A stretch of DNA of 64,000 bases from Deltaproteobacteria bacterium (lineage in GTDB: Bacteria; SAR324; JACQKK01): positions 1 through 64,000 of the forward strand of contig JAOUEW010000006.1 in the NCBI GenBank assembly GCA_029858505.1, written 5' to 3'. The notes below the pieces were generated by a model. It had not been told where the DNA came from and ran no database searches. It was given only the letters and a program-made list of their open reading frames with translations. Position 1 is the stretch's first letter. Each line of letters starts with the position of its first letter. Below, in pieces: positions 8,997 to 18,744 of the stretch. The translations under genes and the position numbers were made by a program.

Positions 8997-9404
8997 GGTG
9001 AAACACTCCCTCAATGAATCCACCGTGAAGAACGGATTGGACGGAGGGTTCGCCCCCCTTGTTCACGGCAAAACCCCCAAAGACCCAGCCCCTTCCGTTT
9101 TTCTACCCCACCCCCATTCCCCCATTCCCCCATTCACTTTCCATCCTTCTCACCCTCAGCCAAACATCCAGGGCCAAATATCCAGCATTTTGCGTCAGGC
9201 CAGATGTATCCGGTGTCTTGAATCGGCTTTCCCCCCAGGAAAACAGGTCGTTAAGAATATTTCTCACTTATTCGGTGGATTGTGATCCATGCCCTCTTTT
9301 ATCTGAAATAAAACCCCATAAAAGGCCGTTTTGTACTCCCATAGGGGGTATCGCTACCCATTTTTACAGGGTAAAAAAAGGAAAGAAAAGAGAATTGATC
9401 AGAT

Positions 9405-9586
9405 TGGGCCGTAAGTGAGCCCGCAGTGATCGATGAAATAGAACAGATTAAACCGAGTACAAACACAAGTGGGCGGCGTGAAGGTTTGAATCCTCTCCCC
9501 GCCTACTTACTCGTCTAAGCCAGTCGGTTGTTCCAGGGGTTTCCTCCCCCCCACATCCCCGGGAGTAACCGACTGGCCCCCTTTTT
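9405..9586 (+). ncRNA. Candidate structured RNA ending in a strong terminator
   Basis: Three successive inverted repeats occur in a 790-base gene-free stretch. The first is weak (9406-9409 with 9419-9422). The second has 10 pairs (9467-9476 with 9499-9508). The third has 10 perfect outer pairs (9520-9529 with 9567-9576), plus inner TCC/GGA and GGGG/CCCC pairing, and is followed by C5T5 (9577-9586). The last looks like an intrinsic terminator on the plus strand. The second hairpin contains GGTTTGAATCC, resembling a tRNA T-loop, but no full tRNA fold can be built. It could be a small RNA or a leader for the gene at 9815. I match it to no known family. Confidence 0.45.
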
Positions 9587-9814
9587 CCACACCTACCCCC
9601 CTCCCTCGTCTTACATTGCAACGCTACTCGTTATTCTGCCCGTTAGACTCCACCGCATCGTGGAAAATAGTTGATGAAATGGCTTGATTTGCCAAGGGTT
9701 CACGAATAAATTGAGAGGGAATATCCAGACGGCGCCGGGAACTCGGATTCCCCGAAGTCGCCCTGATCTGGCGGCCCTTTTTGATCTCGTTGAACCTTCC
9801 GGGAGCCTCGATTC

Positions 9815-10585
9815 GTGAAAAGCCCCAAGACCCTGACCCTCATTATTTCGCCCAATTATGGGCGCCCCATCACCTTTCAGATGGAACTTTGGCGGGTGTA
9901 TGCCCTTGCGGCAGCCACCGGGCTGATTTTATTGGGGTTACTGCTGGCTAGCCTGATGCTGCTGTTCCAATACCCCAGGCTCATCCAACTGGAAAAAGAG
10001 GTGAACGAACTGCGGCAGGAACAAACCCAGGTCAACAATCACTCCCTTAGCCAAGATCGGCGGAATTACCACCTAAAAAACACCCTGATGGCCAAGGAAC
10101 TGGGCGGGGTTGAAATCCAAGTGAACGCCACCCTGGCGGCCCTGAAACAACGGGAAGAAAACGAATTCCAACCCCCGGTCACCGTGAACGGTCTGGAGGC
10201 AACCCTGGGCGAGAGAAATCTGCGGCTGTTGTGCCGCATGGAAACCCATGGCGCCCAGGATTCCGTTACCTCTGGCTGGTTGTTGTTTGTGCTGGAGCGC
10301 GGCCGAAACGGCCAGACCGAATATCTGGCCACCAACGATGCCTTGATCAACGAACGGGGCTTTCCCACCCACTACAAGTTAGGCCGGGCCGTGGGCATGT
10401 ACCGGCGCAACCTGGAATTCACCGAAACCTTTCGGGTCACCCCAGGCGAGCCCCCCTATACCCATGTCACGGTCTATCTGTTTTCCGCCCGGGGCGGGTT
10501 GATTCTGCGGGAACGGGTGGAATTGAACCAATCCAACGTGAAGCCAGAGGCCCCCAGCCGCCCGGCGGCCCAGCCTCAGGCCTAA
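9815..10585 (+). CDS. Membrane-anchored coiled-coil protein next to bactofilin (M23-peptidase-like N-terminus)
   Basis: A 256-residue protein with a short cytoplasmic start (KTLTLIISPNYGRPITF), one transmembrane helix at about residues 28-52, and a coiled coil at about 55-115 (QLEKEVNELRQEQTQVNN). A beta-rich periplasmic part of about 120 residues and a Pro/Ala tail complete it. The start resembles the N-terminus of LytM/M23 peptidases usually encoded beside bactofilins, but no zinc-binding HxH or GxxxHxH motif is present, so it is not a peptidase. It starts at GTG with GGGAG nine bases upstream and lies 31 bases before the bactofilin gene. A scaffold role with bactofilin is inferred from position only. 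Confidence 0.7.
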   Translation: MKSPKTLTLIISPNYGRPITFQMELWRVYALAAATGLILLGLLLASLMLLFQYPRLIQLEKEVNELRQEQTQVNNHSLSQDRRNYHLKNTLMAKELGGVEIQVNATLAALKQREENEFQPPVTVNGLEATLGERNLRLLCRMETHGAQDSVTSGWLLFVLERGRNGQTEYLATNDALINERGFPTHYKLGRAVGMYRRNLEFTETFRVTPGEPPYTHVTVYLFSARGGLILRERVELNQSNVKPEAPSRPAAQPQA

Positions 10586-10616
10586 ATCCCCACTCTTTGC
10601 TCACCGGGAAACGATT

Positions 10617-11027
10617 ATGTTTGGCAAATGGCAGCTTCAGCCGTCCGACGGCAAAACCCATCACGTGGGCTTTTTAGGGCCGGGGTCCAAGTTCAAAGGC
10701 AGCATTCAGTTCGAGGGATCCCTGCGGGTGGATGGCAAGATCGAGGGGCACATCACCGCCAAGGACGGCGTGGAGCACGTGCTGGTGATCAGCCGTGACG
10801 GCGAAGTGAAGGGGAACCTGACCGCCGGGTCGGTGATTATCAACGGGCGGGTGAAGGGCCACGTGAAAGCCTCTCACCGCACCGAAGTGTTAAAGCATGG
10901 CAACCTCAGCGGAGACATCCTGACGGATGAAATTCTGATTCAGGCCGGGGCGGTCTTTCGCGGGCGGATCCAAATGTTGAATCAGCCCCCCGCTAAAAAA
11001 ACCAAAAAACAGAGCGCCGCCTCTTAA
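10617..11027 (+). CDS. Bactofilin (cytoskeletal polymer protein)
   Basis: Bactofilins polymerise without nucleotides on the inner face of the membrane and organise wall-modifying enzymes. This 136-residue protein has the repetitive beta-helix core: LGPGSKFKGSIQFEGSLRVD, GKIEGHIT, VIINGRVKGHVKAS, LSGDILTDEILIQAGAVF, then a basic tail. The length and the GxIxG repeat spacing are typical. The start ATG at 10617 follows the membrane coiled-coil gene closely, suggesting one operon. Family assignment is firm. Confidence 0.93.
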   Translation: MFGKWQLQPSDGKTHHVGFLGPGSKFKGSIQFEGSLRVDGKIEGHITAKDGVEHVLVISRDGEVKGNLTAGSVIINGRVKGHVKASHRTEVLKHGNLSGDILTDEILIQAGAVFRGRIQMLNQPPAKKTKKQSAAS

Positions 11028-11322
11028 GCCGCTTCAGACTTCGCTGGGAGGTTTCATTTGAAGGAGATTCCAGGGAGAGAACATTTGGGGGTGGCTTCGA
11101 TCAACTCCAACAACAACCCCCCTCGGCTTCATGCGGCTCCCCTTTTTAGTCATGGAGGGGGGGCCCTTCAGACGAGCGAAACACACACAGGCAGATTGAC
11201 TGCGAAAAAAACGAGAACGAGAGAAAAGAAATGGGGGAAATGAAGGGAAATCAAGAAATAGACTTGAAAATGTAGGCCATCAATGGGGAAAGGGCCAATA
11301 CCCCGTGGTTCAAGGAGGAACC

Positions 11323-14157
11323 GTGAGAAACGCCGCGCTGCACCAAAGGTTATTTCAGGCGGCATGGGCCAGGCTTCTAAACCTGCCCCGTGGAGCGTTG
11401 ATTTGCGCCCTGTTGCTGCTGGCCCCCCTCCCCGCCCGCCCCCAAGAATCCCCCGCCCAAATTCTCCAAGTTCAAGTGCAACAGGCGGGCGAAGCCACCG
11501 AAGTCCGCTTTACCCTGTCCAAGCCCGTGCGCTTCTCTGGCGTGGCCAACCTCCCCATGGAGGTGGTAGTGGTGAAGTTCGAGGGCCTCTCCCCGATTCT
11601 GCCCGCGGGGGGCCAGGATGCCCTGTTTAACCACTTTTTGGTGGCGGGCGTGGCCCTGGAAGAAATCAACCCCCGGGCCTCCTGGGTAAAGATCCGCCTG
11701 CGCAAACCCGCCCAAACCTATCAACTGATCGGGGCCTCCCCCAGCGACACCGTGGTGGTGAAAATCCTCCCGGCCAAGCCCTCCGCCTCTTTGGTGTTGG
11801 AAAGCCTGCGGCTGGAACCCCACCGCGGCGGCACCCGAGTGGTGGCCTCCATGGACCGGGTGCCCCGCTTTTCGGTAAAGCAGGGCAAGCATTCGGTTAC
11901 GCTAGAATTGGCCAACACCTCCGCCGGAAAGGGGCTTCGCCCCGGCCAGCAAGATGCCCAGGTGAAGGTCTCTTCCATCCGGCAAAACGGCAAGAACTTG
12001 GTCATCGAAATCACCCCCAAAACGCCCCTGTCGGCCAAGGGGTTTTCTTTGGCCTCCCCGCCCCGGGTGGTGGTGGAGCTTTCTCCCCCCCAAACCCGCC
12101 AGACCCAGGCCGAGCGGGGCATCCAGCCCCCGGTCTCCTCGGAACCGGCACCGGAAACCATGGCCTCGCTGCTGGCCAAAGAACCCAACGCCAAACTGCG
12201 CGACCTTTACATCAAAGCCGATCGGGCCGAACAAAACGGCGAGCGGCGCAAGGCCCAGGCCATGTTCCTGGAGATTTACAAACAAAGCCCCAAGGGCATT
12301 CTGGGGGTGCGCTCTTACTTCCGGGCCATCGACATTGAATTCGACCTCACCCCAAACACCCCCGGTGGCAATTTCCACTCCCTGATTCTTTCCTATCAGG
12401 CGGCCATTCGGGGGGCGGAACAAACCGGTTTCTCGGCGGATCTCATCCCACGGGCCCTGCTGCGGGTGGGGCAAAGCTACCAGCGGATGGCCTTTCTGGA
12501 AGACGCTCGGGTTCAATACACCCTGCTGCAAAAGCAGCACCCCGCCAACGTGCCCTACACCGCCGACAGCCACTATCACATGGGAGAAGTGCTGGTGAGC
12601 CTGGGCGAGCCCGAGGATGCCATTGAGGAGTTTCACCGGTTTATCCAGTCGGACGGCGACCCCAAAAAAATTCCTCTGGCCTATTATCAAACCGGAGACG
12701 CCTATTACAACATGAAAAACTTTCCGGAAGCCCGAAGGGAGTTTGACGAGGGGTATCACCTGGACCCAAGTTACGTCGAGAAAAACCCCCTGGTGTTGTT
12801 TCACATGGGAGAGACCTATTACGAATCGGCCGACTTCAACAAAGCCAAAGAGATGTACCTGAAACTGCTGCGTCTGCACCCAGACAAGGCCTATGCCTAT
12901 TTGGTGGCCCTGCGGCTGGGAGATATGTTCCGCGAGGAAGGCAAAGAAGAAGACGCCCTGAAACTCTACCAAGCCGTGCTGAAAGGCGGCCCGCCGGAAC
13001 TGCAAACCCGCGGGAAAATGCGGGTGGCCAACCTGCTGGCCCTGCACGAGGAGGGCGATGATTACAAAAAAGCCCTGGACATTTACCGAGACGTGGTAAA
13101 AACCGAGCCCCAAGAAGCCTTGGCGCAAGAGGCCCGGCTGCGCGCCGCCCTCACCCTCTCTCTGCATGGAGACCACCTGCTGGCCATCCGGGCCTTTGAG
13201 GAACTGCGGGAGAAACACCCCAAAAGCCCCTACCTGCGGGCCAACGTGGTGGAAGACAACATTAGCGAAAACCTGAAGGGGCTGATCGATAAGTTTCACG
13301 ATGCCCAAGACGACCTAAAGGTGGTGAACACCTACACCGGGTTCAAAGACACCTACTTCCGCAAGTTCCCTTACCGCACCACCCTGTTTAAAGTGGCCGA
13401 TTCTTACGCCCGCATGGGATTGTTCAAAGAGGCCCAGGCCATTTTGGAAGAAATTGCTCAGGGTCCCGATGACACCCTGAACTCTTTGGCCCACTACCGC
13501 ACCATTCATATTTTGATGGACCAAGACAAACTGGGGCAGGCCGAAGACCGAATGCTCGATTACATTGCTTCGAGAGACAAAAAAGATTTCTACATGGCCG
13601 ACGTTCGCATGGAGTTGGGAGAGGTGTACCTGAAGGGGCGGCGCTTCCCCGAGGCGTCGAACGCTTACCGTATTTTGATCAACGAGAACGAAGCCACCCC
13701 CACCCCCGAACTGGGCGAAGCCGTTCCCGAAGCCTGGTACCGCCTGGGCACCATTTATCGAGAGCTAGGCCAAACCAAACAAGCCGCCGAGGCCTTTGAC
13801 AATGTTCTCCCCAACTTCAACCACCCCATCACCGGGCGGGGGGTGGAGTCTTTCGTGATGAGCACCCAGTTCTTTCAGGCCTCGGCCCTGGATGAAATGA
13901 ACCAAGACGAAGACGCCATCAAGGCCTATCAGGCCTTTTACGACAAGTACCCCGACCACGAAAAAGCCCCCTGGGCCCTGTATCAGATTGGGTTGATTCA
14001 CCGGCGCAACAACCGAGACCCGGAAGCCCTGGAGATGTTCAACCAGCTGGTGGCACTTTCTAAAAAACGGCCGGGCGAAATGTGGGAGACCCTGGCCAAG
14101 GAAAACCAGCGGGATTTGACCAACCTGCTGAAATACCGGGAGTACATGAACCAATGA
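11323..14157 (+). CDS. Large periplasmic TPR-repeat protein
   Basis: A 944-residue exported protein. A hydrophobic segment (LICALLLLAPLPARPQ, residues about 23-38) looks like a signal peptide. The first 250 residues hold beta-rich domains resembling AMIN-type modules (EVRFTLSKPVRF; GTRVVASMDRVPRFSVKQGK). From about 280 to the end the protein is helical with many TPR-like repeats (SHYHMGEVLVSLGEPEDAIE; LFHMGETYYESADFNKAKEM). The GTG at 11323 is chosen because AAGGAGG lies just upstream; the GTG at 11305 lacks one. Its stop overlaps the start of the histidine kinase gene by four bases, so a three-gene operon with the two-component pair is likely. It may act as a scaffold or as an input to that pair. 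Confidence 0.8.
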   Translation: MRNAALHQRLFQAAWARLLNLPRGALICALLLLAPLPARPQESPAQILQVQVQQAGEATEVRFTLSKPVRFSGVANLPMEVVVVKFEGLSPILPAGGQDALFNHFLVAGVALEEINPRASWVKIRLRKPAQTYQLIGASPSDTVVVKILPAKPSASLVLESLRLEPHRGGTRVVASMDRVPRFSVKQGKHSVTLELANTSAGKGLRPGQQDAQVKVSSIRQNGKNLVIEITPKTPLSAKGFSLASPPRVVVELSPPQTRQTQAERGIQPPVSSEPAPETMASLLAKEPNAKLRDLYIKADRAEQNGERRKAQAMFLEIYKQSPKGILGVRSYFRAIDIEFDLTPNTPGGNFHSLILSYQAAIRGAEQTGFSADLIPRALLRVGQSYQRMAFLEDARVQYTLLQKQHPANVPYTADSHYHMGEVLVSLGEPEDAIEEFHRFIQSDGDPKKIPLAYYQTGDAYYNMKNFPEARREFDEGYHLDPSYVEKNPLVLFHMGETYYESADFNKAKEMYLKLLRLHPDKAYAYLVALRLGDMFREEGKEEDALKLYQAVLKGGPPELQTRGKMRVANLLALHEEGDDYKKALDIYRDVVKTEPQEALAQEARLRAALTLSLHGDHLLAIRAFEELREKHPKSPYLRANVVEDNISENLKGLIDKFHDAQDDLKVVNTYTGFKDTYFRKFPYRTTLFKVADSYARMGLFKEAQAILEEIAQGPDDTLNSLAHYRTIHILMDQDKLGQAEDRMLDYIASRDKKDFYMADVRMELGEVYLKGRRFPEASNAYRILINENEATPTPELGEAVPEAWYRLGTIYRELGQTKQAAEAFDNVLPNFNHPITGRGVESFVMSTQFFQASALDEMNQDEDAIKAYQAFYDKYPDHEKAPWALYQIGLIHRRNNRDPEALEMFNQLVALSKKRPGEMWETLAKENQRDLTNLLKYREYMNQ

Positions 14158-15473
14158 CCACCCCTCCCGCGGCCCCAGGCGGCCCCCCATTCGACGCGGA
14201 TGAACTGCGGGCCAGGGTGGGGGCCCTGGAAATGGAATTGGCCCAGAAAGACGCCCTGCTCACCCAGGGGTTCGAGGCCTTTACCGAGGCCGCCGAAAAA
14301 CTGCAGCAGTCTCACAAAAAGCTGCAGCAAAAGGTGGCCGAACTGAACCTGGAGTTAGACCAGAAAAACCGGGCCCTGGAAGTAAACCTAGCGGAACGGG
14401 TTCAGATGGAAACGTACCTTTCCAACATCTTCTCCAGCCTGGACGTAGGGGTGGTGGTGACCAACCTAGACGGATGGGTCACCTCCATCAACCGCGCGGG
14501 AGAAGAAATTCTGGAAACCCCGGCAGACTCCGCCGTGGGCAAAGGCTTGAACGATCTGTTGGGTCATTCGCTGGTGCAGCCCGGCAGCCCCCAAGACGCC
14601 CAGCCCCCCCTGCCCAGCGATGAACCCCTGGGCTTTCGACGAACCGGAGGAGACGACATCAAGCTGCAGGTAACCCGCACCCTGATGAACAGCGAGCAGG
14701 GCGAACCCCTGGGATACATTTTTAACGTGCGAGACGTGACCGCCCTGAAAAAACTGGAAGAGCAAGCCCAGCGCCGCAACCGCTTTACCGCCATGGGAGA
14801 AATGGCCGCCAACATTGCCCATGAAATCCGCAACCCCCTGGGCTCCATCGAGTTGTTCGCCACCCTGGTGAAAAAGGGGCTCGATGAATCCGATGAAAAG
14901 ACACGGCTGATGAACCATATCTCGTCTTCCGTGGCCAGCATGAATCACATCATTTCCAACCTGCTGGCCTACACCAAGCCCCGGCATGTCACCCGTCGGC
15001 CGGTGGACCTGCATGCCCTGCTGAATGAAAGCGTTGCGTTCAACCAGGTGATGGCGGCCCACAACGACGTGGAAGTTTCTCTCCACACCGCCGCCCCTTC
15101 GGCCTGGGTGATGGGCGACAAGGAGCAGTTGAAGCAGGTATTCACCAACCTGTTTGTCAACGCCGTGCAGGCCATGCCTGAAGGCGGACGCCTGCAGATT
15201 GCCACCCGGGGCCTGGGCGGAACCAACTCCCTGGAATTGTCCTTCCAAGACAGCGGCCAGGGAATCTCCCCAGAAATTCAATCTCAAATTTTCGACCCGT
15301 TTTACACCACCAAATCCCAAGGCACCGGCCTGGGGTTGTCCATCGTGCATAACATCGTAGAGTCTCACCACGCCGTCATTCAGGTTTCAAGCAAACCGGG
15401 CCAGGGCGCCCGATTCGTCATCACTTTCCCGCTGGCCGAGGCCGGCCAACAACCGCAACAAGGAGATACATGA
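14154..15473 (+). CDS. PAS-domain sensor histidine kinase, cytoplasmic
   Basis: A 439-residue kinase. The order is an N-terminal coiled coil (about residues 20-85), a PAS domain (about 90-200, with VGVVVTNLDGWVTSINRAG), HisKA with the phospho-acceptor in HEIRNPLGS (His223), and HATPase_c with the N-box NLFVNAVQAMPEGG, DSGQGISPEI and TGLGLSIVHNIV. There are no transmembrane helices, so it senses a cytoplasmic signal. The layout resembles FlrB/AtoS-type partners of NtrC-like regulators. The ATG at 14154 overlaps the TPR gene stop, and the kinase stop overlaps the next gene start, so the three are translationally coupled. Confidence 0.92.
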   Translation: MTTPPAAPGGPPFDADELRARVGALEMELAQKDALLTQGFEAFTEAAEKLQQSHKKLQQKVAELNLELDQKNRALEVNLAERVQMETYLSNIFSSLDVGVVVTNLDGWVTSINRAGEEILETPADSAVGKGLNDLLGHSLVQPGSPQDAQPPLPSDEPLGFRRTGGDDIKLQVTRTLMNSEQGEPLGYIFNVRDVTALKKLEEQAQRRNRFTAMGEMAANIAHEIRNPLGSIELFATLVKKGLDESDEKTRLMNHISSSVASMNHIISNLLAYTKPRHVTRRPVDLHALLNESVAFNQVMAAHNDVEVSLHTAAPSAWVMGDKEQLKQVFTNLFVNAVQAMPEGGRLQIATRGLGGTNSLELSFQDSGQGISPEIQSQIFDPFYTTKSQGTGLGLSIVHNIVESHHAVIQVSSKPGQGARFVITFPLAEAGQQPQQGDT

Positions 15474-16915
15474 ATCCCATCCTCATCGTGGATGATGAAG
15501 TTGAAATGCGCATTGCCATGTCAGAGACCCTTAAGCATTGCGGGTATGCCGTGGAAACGTCTCACAATGCCATCGATGCCATCGGAAAATTGAAGAAAAA
15601 TCCCTACGCCATGGTCATCACCGACATGACCATGCCGAAGCGCTCGGGCATTGAGCTGCTGAAAGACATTCGGGAGATCGACCCGGCCAAGCCGGTGCTG
15701 ATGGTAACCGCCTACGGCACCATCGAAACCGCCGTGGAGGCCATGAAACTGGGGGCCTTCGATTACATTTTGAAGCCCTTCAAGTTCGACGTGTTCACCT
15801 TTGTGGTAGAGCGGGCCCTGGCCATGAGCGAGGAACCCAAAACCCCCCGCGCCACGGGAGTGCAAATTCCTCCCTCGGTGGCCAAGGGGTCGGGGGGCCC
15901 CGCCACGGCCGACCGGGTGGCCCGGGAGATTGTGACCGCCAACCCGGCCATGAAAGAGCTGCTGAACATGGCCGAAAACGTGGCCAATAGTAAGTCCACC
16001 ATTTTGGTGCAAAGCGAAAGCGGCACGGGGAAGGAACTGCTGGCCCGCCACATTCACGCCCACTCCAACCGGTCCGACGGCCCCTTTGTGGCGGTGAACT
16101 GCGCGGCCCTGCCGGACACCCTGCTGGAAACCGAACTGTTCGGCCACCGCAAGGGTTCCTTCACCGGGGCTGTGACCGACCACAAGGGGCGCTTTGAGCA
16201 GGCCAACGGGGGCACCATTCTGCTGGATGAAATCTCGGAGATGGCCCTGCCCCTGCAGGCCAAACTGCTGCGGGTGCTGCAAGAACACGAGGTCGACCCG
16301 GTGGGTTCCAAAGAACCCATTCAGGTAGACGTGCGGGTGGTGGCCACCACCAACCGCGATTTGTTCGGCCACGTGGAAGCGGGCCGCTTTAGAGAGGACC
16401 TGTATTACCGCCTGAACGTGATCCCCATGCACCTGCCCCCCTTGAGAGAACGCAAGGATGACATCCCCCTGTTGGCTGAATTTTTTGTGAAGAAGCACGC
16501 CGAAGCCAACGGGCGAAAAGCCCCCGGGGTGGCCGAAGACACCCTGGAAGTCCTCTCTCAATACAACTGGCGGGGAAACGTGCGCGAACTGGAAAACGTG
16601 ATGGAGCGGGCCGTATTGCTGTGCCCCTCGGGTAAAATTCTTCCCCAGCACCTGATGATGGGGCCCGGCGGCAAGGGCATCGGCCAGCCCCCCAAAGGGG
16701 TTTCTCCCGGCGGCGGCATTCAAGCGGGCATGACCCTGCGGGAAGCCGAAAAAATGCTGATTCTGGAAACCCTGCGCAAAACCGGGGGCCAGCGCACCCA
16801 GGCCGCTAAAATGCTGGAAATCAGCATCCGCACCCTACGCAACAAACTCAACGAGTACGCCAAAGATGGCGATTTTGAATTTTCGGGAGACGACGGGGAA
16901 GAAGAGGAAGATTGA
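15470..16915 (+). CDS. Sigma-54-dependent response regulator, NtrC family
   Basis: A 481-residue activator. The receiver domain (1-120) has acidic residues in IVDDE and phospho-Asp52 in VITDMTMP. The AAA+ domain (about 155-390) has SESGTGKE (about 182-189), the sigma-54 contact loop as GSFTGA rather than the common GAFTGA, Walker B GGTILLDEISEM, and WRGNVRELENV. A Fis-type helix-turn-helix follows (GGQRTQAAKMLEISIRTLRN), then an acidic tail. It is coupled by a four-base overlap to the upstream kinase, its likely partner. The regulon is unknown; I see no convincing -24/-12 promoter nearby. Confidence 0.93.
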   Translation: MNPILIVDDEVEMRIAMSETLKHCGYAVETSHNAIDAIGKLKKNPYAMVITDMTMPKRSGIELLKDIREIDPAKPVLMVTAYGTIETAVEAMKLGAFDYILKPFKFDVFTFVVERALAMSEEPKTPRATGVQIPPSVAKGSGGPATADRVAREIVTANPAMKELLNMAENVANSKSTILVQSESGTGKELLARHIHAHSNRSDGPFVAVNCAALPDTLLETELFGHRKGSFTGAVTDHKGRFEQANGGTILLDEISEMALPLQAKLLRVLQEHEVDPVGSKEPIQVDVRVVATTNRDLFGHVEAGRFREDLYYRLNVIPMHLPPLRERKDDIPLLAEFFVKKHAEANGRKAPGVAEDTLEVLSQYNWRGNVRELENVMERAVLLCPSGKILPQHLMMGPGGKGIGQPPKGVSPGGGIQAGMTLREAEKMLILETLRKTGGQRTQAAKMLEISIRTLRNKLNEYAKDGDFEFSGDDGEEEED

Positions 16916-16926
16916 CGGGAAAGTTT

Positions 16927-18669
16927 TTATTGACCGGCCTGCTCGGGTTTCATGTGCACCACCCGCAGGCTGCGGCCGTTGGCCGTTCCCCCATACCAAA
17001 CCACCAGTTCTTCCCTGCCGTCTTTGTTCAGGTCGGCGGTCATCACCATCTCCCGGTTTTTGGGCAGGGGAATGGCCCCGGTGGCAATCACGTAACCCAG
17101 CCGGGGACCGCCCTTTACCCCCTGATAGGCCTCCAGGGTTTCCGGCGTGTTGTTGAACACAAATTCCCGCCAGCCGTCTCCGTCCAGGTCCGCTGTCACC
17201 AGCATGGGGCGAGAGCTCGACCCTTTGGAAAAATCGGCCTTGAAGGTCAGGGTTTCATGTATGGGGGGAGGGACCGTCAGGCGGCCGTCTTTCCATGGAA
17301 TATAATAGGCATCCAGGGTAATGCCCCGGCTGGTGATGTAGCGGATCACCGCCACCAGGGAAATTTCCATGGTACCCGTGAACACCCCCATGGCCTCTTG
17401 GGGCCGGGGAGAGGGATAGACCAGATAGTTGAAGGACAGCCCTTCGCTTAAAAACAACTGGGGCGTGGGGTTTAGCCCCCAGGCTTGGTTGTTCCGCTGG
17501 CCGGCAAACCAGAACATCTGGTTTTTCTGGTTAAAGGCATCCCCCTCCTCCGATGTTTTCACCAGCATCACATCGGGAATGCCGTCTTTGTTCATGTCCT
17601 CCACCGACAGCACCCGCTGGATTTCTCCAGGCCCCACCGGCTTCATACCGGGAATGGCAATGGGCTGCCCGCCCACCAGCAGCATGGGTTCCGCCGCCAT
17701 GGCCACGATTTTATCTTGCCAGCCTTTCCATTGGCTTTCCGGGGCCTGGCTATGGAGGGCCTTTAGCAGCTCCTCCCGGCTGGCAAACACTTGGCCATTC
17801 AACTGGGCCAAGGCCTGAGACAAGGCCCCCTCCATGCCTGCCGAGGCCAAACGGAACCGTTTCTCTGGGTCCAGGGCATACCAGGTGCCCTTCACCGGGG
17901 TTTTAACCGTGGGGTGCAGAAACAGCGTAATGGTGTCGTAGCGAATTTCCACCACGTCCAACACCCCATCGCCGTTGGCGTCTACCATTTGGGTTTGGTA
18001 GAACTGAATATCTCCCCGCAGGCCGGTTTCCGTTCGGCTGAACGACTGCGAAACCGTCAGGGCATCCCGCCACAGGGGCTCCATGGCCAGGGTATCTGGC
18101 GCGATGCGATACACGGTCACTCCGTTCCAACCGGGCACCATCACCTCCGAGACCCCGTCGCCGTCCAAATCCTGAGCCAGGGGCTCCCGCAGGTCCACCG
18201 CCCCCTGCCGGTCTCCAAACACGCCGGGGCAAGCGCAGGCGGTTTTCCAGGTCAGGGCGTTGCCCTTGGCCCGCCCAATCAGCCAGCGGCCCCCGGTTAA
18301 AGAAAGCCACCCCTCCTCTCCGCCAGGCAGGCGAATCATTTCCAGCCAACGGGTGTCGGGGGGAAGCCACCAATGGAAGGCGCGAGACAACTTTCCATCA
18401 CGAAACCGATACAGGTCCAGCCATTTTTTCAGGGGCTCTCCCTTGGCCGGGTCTCCCATCACCGGAGAAACCACCATCACCAAGTTTTCCTTGGCCCAAG
18501 ACACCACCTGCACCCGTTGAGGGGGCTGTTCTAAGGTCACTTCGGCCGCCACCAGGGTTTGGGCCGCCTGAACTGGGAGAGCAAGCACCCCCCCCCAAAG
18601 AATCCCCCCGCAAACCAGGGCAGCCCAACCCATCCGCGAGCAAACGTGCTGACTTGGCAGAGTCTTCAT
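16927..18669 (-). CDS. Secreted FG-GAP/VCBS-like repeat protein
   Basis: A 580-residue protein with a signal peptide: basic start, hydrophobic core around residues 14-34, and VQAAQ as the cleavage region. At least five calcium-binding loops of the dockerin/integrin-alpha type are visible: DLDGDGVSE, DANGDGVLD, DMNKDGIPD, DLDGDGWRE and DLNKDGREE. They are spaced as in a beta-propeller of FG-GAP repeats. It starts at ATG 18669 with AGGAG six bases upstream. It converges on the response regulator gene with 11 bases between stops. Such proteins are periplasmic or surface structural proteins; no enzymatic motif is visible. Confidence 0.78.
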   Translation of the reverse strand: MKTLPSQHVCSRMGWAALVCGGILWGGVLALPVQAAQTLVAAEVTLEQPPQRVQVVSWAKENLVMVVSPVMGDPAKGEPLKKWLDLYRFRDGKLSRAFHWWLPPDTRWLEMIRLPGGEEGWLSLTGGRWLIGRAKGNALTWKTACACPGVFGDRQGAVDLREPLAQDLDGDGVSEVMVPGWNGVTVYRIAPDTLAMEPLWRDALTVSQSFSRTETGLRGDIQFYQTQMVDANGDGVLDVVEIRYDTITLFLHPTVKTPVKGTWYALDPEKRFRLASAGMEGALSQALAQLNGQVFASREELLKALHSQAPESQWKGWQDKIVAMAAEPMLLVGGQPIAIPGMKPVGPGEIQRVLSVEDMNKDGIPDVMLVKTSEEGDAFNQKNQMFWFAGQRNNQAWGLNPTPQLFLSEGLSFNYLVYPSPRPQEAMGVFTGTMEISLVAVIRYITSRGITLDAYYIPWKDGRLTVPPPIHETLTFKADFSKGSSSRPMLVTADLDGDGWREFVFNNTPETLEAYQGVKGGPRLGYVIATGAIPLPKNREMVMTADLNKDGREELVVWYGGTANGRSLRVVHMKPEQAGQ

Positions 18670-18744
18670 AGGGCTCTCCTGAATAATAATCTAAGGGCTG
18701 GCAAAGTTAAGACGTGCATATGTTGATTTCCCCCATGTTGAATC

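Noticed and set aside
9467-9508. A tRNA, because of GGTTTGAATCC
   Set aside because: No matching acceptor, D or anticodon arms can be found in the preceding 80 bases.
11058-11243. Small gene between bactofilin and the TPR gene
   Set aside because: No family resemblance, low-complexity purine-rich end, and the strong ribosome site belongs to the TPR gene at 11323.
11902-13308. 468-residue minus-strand frame opposite the TPR gene
   Set aside because: Composition (Gly, Val, Gln, His) is that of an antisense shadow; the plus frame has clear repeats and a ribosome site.
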